From NCBI GenBank assembly GCA_964610575.1, contig CAZSYX010000039.1, positions 1-29,823 on the forward strand: 29,823 nt of DNA. The letters are read 5' to 3'. A program made the position numbers and the translations under genes. The notes under the pieces were generated by a model that saw nothing but the letters and a program-made list of their open reading frames with translations, searched no databases and was not told where the DNA came from. Below are positions 24,324 to 29,823 of this stretch, one piece after another (the first letter of the stretch is position 1; the number at the start of each line of letters is the position of its first letter). The DNA comes from JADJWR01 sp964610575. Lineage in GTDB: Bacteria > Pseudomonadota > Gammaproteobacteria > Burkholderiales > Burkholderiaceae_F.

Positions 24324-25871
24324 TCAGGGCGTCATCGACGTCTGCGGGTTCAGGCGCTCGGTGGTCGTGTACAGCTTGTTGAGCGCGTTCAGGTAGGCCT
24401 TGGCCGAGGCGGCGACGATATCGGGGTCGGCGCCGACGCCGTTGACGATCCGGCCGGCACGGCCCAGCCGAACGGTGACCTCGCCCTGCGACTCGGTGCC
24501 GGTCGTGATCGCGTTGACCGAATACAGCAGCAGTTCCGATCCGCTCTTGACCTGGGCCTCGATCGCCTTGAACGATGCGTCCACCGGCCCGTTGCCCTCG
24601 GCCTCGGCCGCCACCTCCTGCTCGCCGATCGAGAACACGATGCGCGCGTGCGGCCGCTCGCCCGTTTCCGACTGCTGCGCCAGCGACACCAGCTTGAAGT
24701 ACTCGTGGTGCAGGGTGACCGCCTCGTCGGAGAACAGCGACTGGATGTCCTCGTCGAAGATCTCGGCCTTGCGGTCGGCGAGTTCCTTGAACTTGGCGAA
24801 TGCCGCGTTCATCTCGCCTTCGCTGTCCACCGGGATGCCGAGTTCCTGCACCCGCTGCTTGAACGCGTTGCGGCCCGAGAGCTTGCCGAGCACGATCTTG
24901 TTCGCGCCCCAGCCCACGTCCTCGGCACGCATGATCTCGTAGGTGTCGCGCGCCTTCAGCACGCCGTCCTGGTGGATGCCCGAGGCGTGCGCGAAGGCGT
25001 TGGCGCCGACCACCGCCTTGTTCGGCTGCACGACGAAGCCGGTGATGCCGGAGACCAGCTTCGAGGCCGGTACCAGGTGCCCGGTATCCACGCCGACCTC
25101 TAGCCCGAAGTAGTCGCGACGCGTCTTCACCGCCATCACCACTTCCTCGAGCGAGCAGTTGCCGGCACGCTCGCCCAGCCCGTTGATCGTGCACTCGACC
25201 TGGCGCGCGCCACCGATCTTCACGCCAGCCAGCGAGTTGGCCACTGCCATGCCGAGGTCGTTGTGGCAGTGCACCGACCAGATCGCCTTGTCGGAATTGG
25301 GAATGCGCCGGCGCAGATTGGCGATGAACTCGCCGTAGAGCTCCGGCACCGCGTAGCCGACCGTGTCGGGAATGTTGATCGTCGTTGCGCCCTCGGCAAT
25401 CACCGTTTCCAGCACGCGGCAGAGGAAATCCGGCTCGGAGCGGTAGCCGTCCTCGGGCGAGAACTCGATGTTGTCGGCGAACTGGCGCGCGAAGCGCACC
25501 GCCAGTTTCGCCTGCTCATACACCTGCTCCGGGCTCATGCGCAGCTTCTTCTCCATGTGCAGCGGCGAGGTGGCGATGAACGTGTGGATGCGCCGGTTCT
25601 CGCAGCCGGCCAGCGCCTCGGCGGCGCGGCCGATGTCCTTGTCGTTGGCGCGCGCCAGCGAGCACACAGTCGAGTCCTTGACCGCATTGGCGATTGCCCG
25701 CACTGCCTCGAAGTCGCCGTTGCTGGAGGCGGCGAAGCCCGCCTCGATCACGTCCACGCGCAGCCGCTCGAGCTGCTTGGCGATGCGCAGCTTTTCCTCG
25801 CGCGTCATCGATGCGCCGGGGCTCTGCTCGCCGTCGCGCAGGGTGGTGTCGAAAATGATCAGGCGGTCCAT
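24324..25871 (-). CDS. leuA: 2-isopropylmalate synthase
   Basis: A 515-residue enzyme for the first committed step of leucine synthesis: 2-ketoisovalerate plus acetyl-CoA to 2-isopropylmalate. The catalytic TIM barrel has TTLRDGEQSPGASM with D13, the metal-binding HCHND with H201 and H203, and N238 in ERAGNCS. The C-terminal regulatory domain (~390-515) that mediates leucine feedback is complete. The ATG at 25871 has GGAG nine bases upstream. It follows pssA but is separated by a 224-bp gap with its own promoter and a Leu-rich leader ORF, suggesting leucine-responsive control. Confidence 0.97.
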   Translation of the reverse strand: MDRLIIFDTTLRDGEQSPGASMTREEKLRIAKQLERLRVDVIEAGFAASSNGDFEAVRAIANAVKDSTVCSLARANDKDIGRAAEALAGCENRRIHTFIATSPLHMEKKLRMSPEQVYEQAKLAVRFARQFADNIEFSPEDGYRSEPDFLCRVLETVIAEGATTINIPDTVGYAVPELYGEFIANLRRRIPNSDKAIWSVHCHNDLGMAVANSLAGVKIGGARQVECTINGLGERAGNCSLEEVVMAVKTRRDYFGLEVGVDTGHLVPASKLVSGITGFVVQPNKAVVGANAFAHASGIHQDGVLKARDTYEIMRAEDVGWGANKIVLGKLSGRNAFKQRVQELGIPVDSEGEMNAAFAKFKELADRKAEIFDEDIQSLFSDEAVTLHHEYFKLVSLAQQSETGERPHARIVFSIGEQEVAAEAEGNGPVDASFKAIEAQVKSGSELLLYSVNAITTGTESQGEVTVRLGRAGRIVNGVGADPDIVAASAKAYLNALNKLYTTTERLNPQTSMTP

Positions 25872-25895
25872 GGTTGATCTCCAAACGGGATTCGC

Positions 25896-25967
25896 GCCAC
25901 CGGCATTTAGCGGGCGGCCAGCAGAACTCGAATTGTGGGGAGGGGGTTATCTGCGCGCGGGGCGCAG
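25896..25967 (-). promoter_or_regulatory. Leader RNA hairpins upstream of leuA
   Basis: The first hairpin, CUGCGC CCCGC GCGCAG (25967 to 25951), begins in the last Leu codon of the leader ORF and ends two bases before its stop. The second, GCCGCC / GGUGGC (25918 to 25896, 11-nt loop, one G-U pair), lies between that stop and the leuA ribosome site. A C-rich CCCCCUCCCC follows the leader stop. No U-run follows either stem, so a classical intrinsic attenuator is not evident. Confidence 0.35.
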
Positions 25968-26030
25968 CAGCAGGCACAGCAGGCCGAGGCCGGCTGCAGA
26001 AAGGCGGGGATTGATTGCCTGCGAAAGCAT
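25947..26030 (-). CDS. leuL: Candidate leucine leader peptide (27 residues) upstream of leuA
   Basis: A 27-codon ORF runs from ATG at 26030 to TAA at 25947, 75 bases before the leuA start. Residues 15-22 are LGLLCLLL, six leucines in eight codons; eight of 27 residues are Leu. This is the pattern of leader peptides whose translation senses charged tRNA-Leu, as in enterobacterial leuL. No Shine-Dalgarno is seen, but a promoter at 26038-26066 would start the mRNA almost at the ATG. Leu runs from CTG repeats can arise by chance in GC-rich DNA, so this is a candidate only. Confidence 0.5.
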   Translation of the reverse strand: MLSQAINPRLSAAGLGLLCLLLRPARR

Positions 26031-26037
26031 GACTGGG

Positions 26038-26066
26038 ACTATAGGGGCAAACGTTGTCATGCACAA
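26038..26066 (-). promoter_or_regulatory. leuA: Probable leuA leader promoter
   Basis: On the minus strand TTGTGC (26066-26061) and TATAGT (26043-26038) are separated by exactly 17 bases. The -10 matches five of six consensus bases, the -35 three of six. Only seven bases separate the -10 from the leader ATG at 26030, so transcription would begin at or next to that codon. Confidence 0.5.
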
Positions 26067-26095
26067 CCGAGCGGCAATCGCGCCTCGCCGCATCT

Positions 26096-26929
26096 CTAGC
26101 GCCCGCCGGGCTCCGGCGGCACCGGCCGCGCCGGGTTCGACTCGCCGCGGAACCAGCGCCACGCCCAATAGACGTAGCCCGAAACGGCGTAGCAGCAGAA
26201 CAGCGTGAACAGGGCGATCGGCGGATCCGACGAGATGACGAAGATCAGCACGATGATGGCCACCATCACCCAGAACGGCACGCTGCGCGCCACCTGGAAG
26301 CTCTTGCCGCTGTAGAACGGTGCGCTGGAGACCATCGTCAGCCCGGCGTAGACGGTGAAGCCGAAGGCGACCCACGGCATCGCCGCGTCCTTGATGTGGA
26401 ACTTGTTGTCGATCGCCAGCCAGACGAAGCCGGCCACCAGCGCCGCCGCCGCCGGGCTGGGCAGTCCCTGGAAGAAGCGCTTGTCGATCACGCCGAGGTT
26501 GGCGTTGAAGCGCGCCAGCCGTGCCGCCGCGCAGGCGCAGTAGACGAAGGCGCCGGCCCAGCCCCAGCGACCCAGCCCGCTGAGAATCCACTCGTACATC
26601 ACCAATGCAGGTGCGACGCCGAACGAAGTCATGTCGGAGAGCGAATCGAGTTGCTCGCCGAAGGCGCTCTGCGTGTTCGTCAGTCGCGCGACACGGCCGT
26701 CCATGCCGTCGAGCACCATGGCGACGAAGATCGCGATCGCGGCCGCCTCGAAGCGCTGGTTCATCGCCTGCACGATGGCGAAGAAGCCGGCGAACAGCGC
26801 CGCCATCGTGAACAGGTTCGGCAGCAGGTAGATGCCCCGGCGGCGCGCCGTCGGCCGCACCACGATCTCGTCGGCCACCGGCAAGGCGGGCCGATGAAAC
26901 GGGCGCGTTTTGCGGCGACGGAAGCGCAT
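26096..26929 (-). CDS. pssA: CDP-diacylglycerol-serine O-phosphatidyltransferase
   Basis: A 277-residue integral membrane enzyme that joins CDP-diacylglycerol and serine to give phosphatidylserine. The CDP-alcohol phosphotransferase motif is complete: D74, D77-G78, A81-R82, G91, D95, D99. About eight hydrophobic segments follow a basic N-terminus. It is the membrane-embedded type II enzyme, unlike the E. coli PssA. The ATG at 26929 lies three bases after the psd stop, so the two phosphatidylethanolamine genes are translated together. Confidence 0.96.
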   Translation of the reverse strand: MRFRRRKTRPFHRPALPVADEIVVRPTARRRGIYLLPNLFTMAALFAGFFAIVQAMNQRFEAAAIAIFVAMVLDGMDGRVARLTNTQSAFGEQLDSLSDMTSFGVAPALVMYEWILSGLGRWGWAGAFVYCACAAARLARFNANLGVIDKRFFQGLPSPAAAALVAGFVWLAIDNKFHIKDAAMPWVAFGFTVYAGLTMVSSAPFYSGKSFQVARSVPFWVMVAIIVLIFVISSDPPIALFTLFCCYAVSGYVYWAWRWFRGESNPARPVPPEPGGR

Positions 26930-26932
26930 CTG

Positions 26933-27571
26933 TCAGAGCTCCGCCAGGATCGTGCTCGTCGCCGCCACCCGGTCGCCGACCGCAACGCGCGGCCGCGCTG
27001 TCAGCGGCAGGTAGACGTCGACCCGCGAGCCGAAGCGGATGAAGCCGTAGCGCTGCCCGCGCGCCAGCCGATCGCCGGCCTTGACGTAACAGAGGATGCG
27101 GCGCGCGATCAGTCCCGCCACCTGGACCACGGTGATGCGCTCGCCGTCGAGCTTCAGCACCATCGCGTTGCGCTCGTTCTCGGTCGAGGCCTTGTCCAGG
27201 TCGGCGTTGAGGAACTTGCCGCGCGAGTACTCGACCCGCTCCACGGTGCCGTCAACGGGCGAGCGGTTCGAATGCACGTTGAACACGTTCATGAACACGC
27301 TGATCAGCAGCGTGTCGCGCTCGGTGTACGGGTCGCGCGCCTTCTCCACCTTGACGATGCGGCCGTCGGCCGGCGCCAGCACCGCGCTGGGTTGCTGCGG
27401 CACCTCGCGCGGCGGGTCGCGGAAGAACTGGATGACGAAGATTGCCACCACCCACAGTGGCGCCGACCAGCCGAACCCGGCGACCGCCCACACGACAACG
27501 GCCGCCCCCACCGATGCGAAGACAAAAGGCCAGCCCTCGCGGGCGATGATCGGATGCGGATATGCGGACAC
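26933..27571 (-). CDS. psd: Phosphatidylserine decarboxylase proenzyme (short type)
   Basis: A 212-residue pyruvoyl enzyme that converts phosphatidylserine to phosphatidylethanolamine. The self-cleavage site is G181-S182 in GFIRFGSRVDVYLP, giving a ~31-residue alpha chain with N-terminal pyruvoyl. VFMNVFNVHSNRSPVDG is the family core. One or two membrane segments lie at ~15-50. The GTG at 27571 (MSAYPHPIIAREGWPF) is preferred over GTG at 27619, because GAAGG lies upstream and family members begin close to this point. Confidence 0.95.
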   Translation of the reverse strand: MSAYPHPIIAREGWPFVFASVGAAVVVWAVAGFGWSAPLWVVAIFVIQFFRDPPREVPQQPSAVLAPADGRIVKVEKARDPYTERDTLLISVFMNVFNVHSNRSPVDGTVERVEYSRGKFLNADLDKASTENERNAMVLKLDGERITVVQVAGLIARRILCYVKAGDRLARGQRYGFIRFGSRVDVYLPLTARPRVAVGDRVAATSTILAEL

Positions 27572-27625
27572 TGCGGCTGCCTTCAGTGGGTCAGCCCCTA
27601 TGGTATCCGCAACCTGCACACGCGG

Positions 27626-28357
27626 TTACGGCGGCAGCAGGCGCGCCTTGCCGTTGACGGTCAACTGTTGCAGCGAACGGCCTGCATCGAACTGCGGTTC
27701 TTCCACCGGCGGCGCGGCGCTGCTCATCATCTCGGCGCGCATGCGCGGTACCGGCGGCGGGGCGACGCCGAAGTTCAGTTCCTCCAGCCGCACTCGCTCG
27801 GCCGGCACTTTCAGCGCTCGCGCGGCTGCAGCCACCTTGTCGTTCAGGTTGGCGATCGACTGTTCGATCAGCTCCGCCTCCAGCTTCGTGCGCGCCGCGC
27901 GCGAGAGGCGGAAGTCGATGCCGGCCAGCGCCAGGTGCTGCTGCGCGGCGGCGACCGCTCGCGGCAGCGCGGCGAGGTCGCTCGTGCGCAGCGACACGCC
28001 TTGCCGCACCCGCCAGCCGACCAGCTTGCGCTGCGTGCCCGGCTGGTAGACGGGGTAGCTGGTGTAGCCGGTGGTCTCCACCAGCGCCTTCGGGTCGGCC
28101 CGCTTCAGCTGCGCCACACCATCCGCCACGCGCTGGTTGACCAGCGACTGGGCGCGCGGCAGGTCCGCTTCCTGGGTTTCGAAGAAGAACTGCGCCAGCG
28201 CCTCGTCGTTGTCGGCCTCGACGGCGGCGCTGCCGGTCATCAGCAGCAATGTGCCTTCGCCGCGAAGTGCCGGCGGCTGGGCACGGACCGCCGCCGAGAC
28301 GAGCGCGGCCGCGAGTATGGTGGCGGCAGTGATGGCGGTCAGTGGCTGTGTACGCAT
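27626..28357 (-). CDS. Secreted SIMPL-domain (DUF541) protein
   Basis: A 243-residue exported protein. A signal peptide covers residues 1-26, with likely cleavage after AAVRA. The rest matches the SIMPL/DUF541 family: repeated regions such as ARALKVPAERVRLEELNFG, and a C-terminal SLQQLTVNGKARL strand. The family is periplasmic or outer-membrane-associated; its biochemical role is largely unknown, and some members affect oxidative stress or signalling. The ATG at 28357 has AGAGG six bases upstream. It is divergent from the response regulator and lies 54 bases upstream of psd, perhaps in one transcript with it. Confidence 0.82.
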   Translation of the reverse strand: MRTQPLTAITAATILAAALVSAAVRAQPPALRGEGTLLLMTGSAAVEADNDEALAQFFFETQEADLPRAQSLVNQRVADGVAQLKRADPKALVETTGYTSYPVYQPGTQRKLVGWRVRQGVSLRTSDLAALPRAVAAAQQHLALAGIDFRLSRAARTKLEAELIEQSIANLNDKVAAAARALKVPAERVRLEELNFGVAPPPVPRMRAEMMSSAAPPVEEPQFDAGRSLQQLTVNGKARLLPP

Positions 28358-28609
28358 GGGCAACCTCTGTTCGGCAATTTCCACCTGCAAGGGTAGTCGT
28401 TCGACGGAGACGGTCAAATGACCAGAGGCAATTTCTTGCACGGCGTGGCGGGGATGCGCTAAAAGATCGGCCGATCGCGGGTTCGGCCTCAGGCAGTTAC
28501 AAACAAGGCGTTCCTGCTGCCGCTGCGGCAAGGGGGTCGCATCCCATGCGACCGCGCCGCCGTTTCCGTGCAGCAGGTTGCCCCGCCGATCGTTGCAGGG
28601 GAAACTGAA
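28358..28609. promoter_or_regulatory. Divergent regulatory region with three dyads
   Basis: The 252-bp gap holds three perfect dyads: GGTCA-AA-TGACC (28412-28423), GATCGGCCGATC (28465-28476) and GGTCGCAT-CCC-ATGCGACC (28535-28553). For the minus strand, TTGACC (28417-28412) overlaps the first dyad and could be a -35, with TACCCT 16 bases on. For the plus strand, TTGCAC (28436-28441) and TAAAAG (28460-28465) are 18 apart, directly before the second dyad. A 9-bp direct repeat GGCAATTTC occurs at 28373 and 28427. Promoter calls are weak. Confidence 0.4.
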
Positions 28610-29248
28610 GTGGCTATCTCGCTGGTGCTGGCTGACGACCACCCGCTCGTGCTCGGCGGGCTGCAGTCGTTGCTGGCCCGCGAACGCGACATCGAGGTGC
28701 TTGCCTGCTGCGCGGATGGACTGTCGACGCTGCAGGCCGTCGAGAAGCATCGCCCCGACATCCTGGTGCTTGACGTGAGAATGCCGCGGATGGACGGGCT
28801 GGCGGTGCTGCAAACGCTCAAGAGCCGCGGCCTCCGGACTCGGGTGATCCTGCTCGCCGCCGAGCTGCGCGCGGTGCAGATCGCCGAAGCCACGCGGCTG
28901 GGCGTGCGTGGCGTGTTGCTCAAGGACATGGCACTAGGTACGCTGGTTCAGTGCATCCGCGCGGTGCACGAAGGCCGCCAGTGGCCGGAGCACGGATCGA
29001 TGGCCGGCGCCATGGAACAGCTGCTGAAGCGCCGGCAGGGCGAGCACGATCTCGCCAGATTGCTCACCGCACGAGAGCTGGATGTGGTGCGCGGCGTGGC
29101 GCGCGGCTTGCGCAACAGGGAGATCGCCAGTGAGCTCGCGATCAACGAGGGCACGGTGAAGATTCACCTGCACAACGCCTACCGGAAGCTCAACGTCGAG
29201 GGACGCCTGGCGCTCAGCGTCTACGTACGCGACAAAGGTATCGACTGA
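28610..29248 (+). CDS. LuxR/NarL-type response regulator
   Basis: A 212-residue two-domain DNA-binding response regulator. The receiver has acidic pocket D9-D10, phospho-acceptor D55 (LVLDVRMPRMDG) and K105 (GVLLKDM). The NarL-type helix-turn-helix is ~152-200, starting LTARELDVVRGVARGLRNRE and including NEGTVKIHLHNAYRKLNVEGR. The conserved switch Thr/Ser after beta-4 reads Ala here (VILLAAELR), which is unusual. The GTG at 28610 with AGGGG upstream is preferred; a GTG at 28568 would add 14 residues. No histidine kinase is in the window. It is the only plus-strand gene in the right half. Confidence 0.9.
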   Translation: MAISLVLADDHPLVLGGLQSLLARERDIEVLACCADGLSTLQAVEKHRPDILVLDVRMPRMDGLAVLQTLKSRGLRTRVILLAAELRAVQIAEATRLGVRGVLLKDMALGTLVQCIRAVHEGRQWPEHGSMAGAMEQLLKRRQGEHDLARLLTARELDVVRGVARGLRNREIASELAINEGTVKIHLHNAYRKLNVEGRLALSVYVRDKGID

Positions 29249-29271
29249 CGGGCAGCGCTGTCCGTGCCTCA

Positions 29272-29357
29272 AGACGGCCGTCTGCGCTGGCGCGGAGCGC
29301 CCAGCGCGGATTATCGCTGCTGCAGAGAGCCGGAACCTGCCCCGACAAGGCGGCAGG
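29272..29357. terminator. Hairpin cluster between convergent response regulator and ilvC
   Basis: Three dyads occupy the 131-bp convergent gap: the palindrome AGACGGCCGTCT (29272-29283), a hairpin GCGCTGG / CCAGCGC extended inside by CGC/GCG with one bulge (29284-29307), and CCTGCC / GGCAGG with a 10-nt loop (29336-29357). None has a T-run. They probably end or stabilise the two converging transcripts. Confidence 0.45.
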
Positions 29358-29379
29358 CTCCAGGCCCAACGGGCGAACG

Positions 29380-29823
29380 TCAGTTGCGCGACCGATCGAC
29401 CAGGCGGTTTGCCTTGATCCACGGCATCATGGCTCTGAGCTTCTCGCCCACCTTCTCGATCTCATGCTCGCCCATCAGGCGGCGGCGCGCCAGCAGCGTC
29501 GGCGCGCCGGCGCGGTTCTCGAGGATGAAGCTCTTGGCGTACTCGCCGGTCTGGATGCGCTCGAGCGCCTTCTTCATCGCCGCTCTGCTCGACTCGTTGA
29601 TCACCTCGGGGCCGGTCACGTACTCGCCGTACTCGGCGTTGTTCGAGATCGAGTAGTTCATGTTGGCGATGCCGCCCTCGTACATCAGGTCGACGATCAG
29701 CTTCAGTTCGTGCAGGCACTCGAAGTAGGCCATTTCGGGCGCATAGCCCGCGTCGACCAGCGTCTCGAAGCCGGCCTTGACCAGCTCGACGCAGCCGCCG
29801 CACAGCACCGCCTGCTCGCCGAA
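29380..29823 (-). CDS. ilvC: Ketol-acid reductoisomerase, C-terminal part (cut by window edge)
   Basis: The last 148 codons of acetohydroxyacid isomeroreductase, the second common step of valine, leucine and isoleucine synthesis. The open frame enters from the window edge with FGEQAVLCGGCVEL. The metal-binding knotted domain is visible as YFECLHELKLIVDLMYEGG, followed by NMNYSISNNAEYGEYVTGP. A single C-terminal knotted domain ending in MPWIKANRLVDRSRN indicates the short class I enzyme of ~338 residues. It lies near leuA, psd and pssA, a common betaproteobacterial cluster, but here a regulator and SIMPL gene intervene. Confidence 0.96.
   Translation of the reverse strand, partial: FGEQAVLCGGCVELVKAGFETLVDAGYAPEMAYFECLHELKLIVDLMYEGGIANMNYSISNNAEYGEYVTGPEVINESSRAAMKKALERIQTGEYAKSFILENRAGAPTLLARRRLMGEHEIEKVGEKLRAMMPWIKANRLVDRSRN

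Noticed and set aside
25947..26030. Remnant of a PEP-CTERM sorting tail
   Set aside because: The hydrophobic run plus Arg end resembles such tails, but there is no PEP motif, no protein body, and the ORF starts just after a promoter-like sequence.
27572..27619. Upstream GTG start for psd
   Set aside because: The GTG at 27571 has GAAGG upstream and matches the N-terminus of family members; the extension looks non-conserved.

Overview
The window is GC-rich, densely coded bacterial chromosome. Gene content and order (separate nuoC and nuoD, tpiA-secG-tRNA-Leu-nuoA..N, rpsO-pnp, psd-pssA-leuA close to ilvC) point to a betaproteobacterium, most likely Burkholderiales or a close relative. This rests on gene order and family resemblance; no genus can be named. 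Almost everything lies on the minus strand, and the long plus-strand reading frames opposite these genes are GC-driven shadows. I see no CRISPR array, IS element or prophage gene.

Right to left, in the direction of minus-strand transcription: the 3' part of ilvC (29380-29823); a lone plus-strand LuxR-type response regulator (28610-29248) facing a divergent secreted SIMPL-domain protein (27626-28357); psd and pssA (phosphatidylethanolamine synthesis); a Leu-rich 27-codon leader-type ORF and leuA; then rpsO, pnp, a PIG3-type quinone oxidoreductase, tpiA, secG and tRNA-Leu(GAG).

Next comes a complete 14-gene complex I operon, nuoA to nuoN (19001 down to 4364), with very tight spacing and two TGATG stop/start overlaps (nuoG/nuoH and nuoH/nuoI), followed by an ADP-ribose pyrophosphatase-type Nudix gene. 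NuoG lacks the cysteines for the extra N7 cluster, as in the mitochondrial type. A Burkholderiales-style palindromic repeat sits between nuoJ and nuoK. Other strong dyads lie at the rpsO-pnp, leuA-rpsO and tRNA-nuoA junctions.

The least ordinary part is the left end (67-3712). A 736-residue protein whose C-terminal half matches the cyanobacterial acyl-ACP reductase (aldehyde-forming) family, catalytic Cys included, is fused to an unrecognised ~300-residue N-terminal region. It is divergent from an iron-type alcohol dehydrogenase, and both proteins end in Lys/Arg/Ala-rich, histone-H1-like tails. Together they could form an acyl-thioester to aldehyde to alcohol module; this is inference. The second lead is the candidate leucine leader peptide before leuA, with a promoter placed so that its mRNA would be nearly leaderless.
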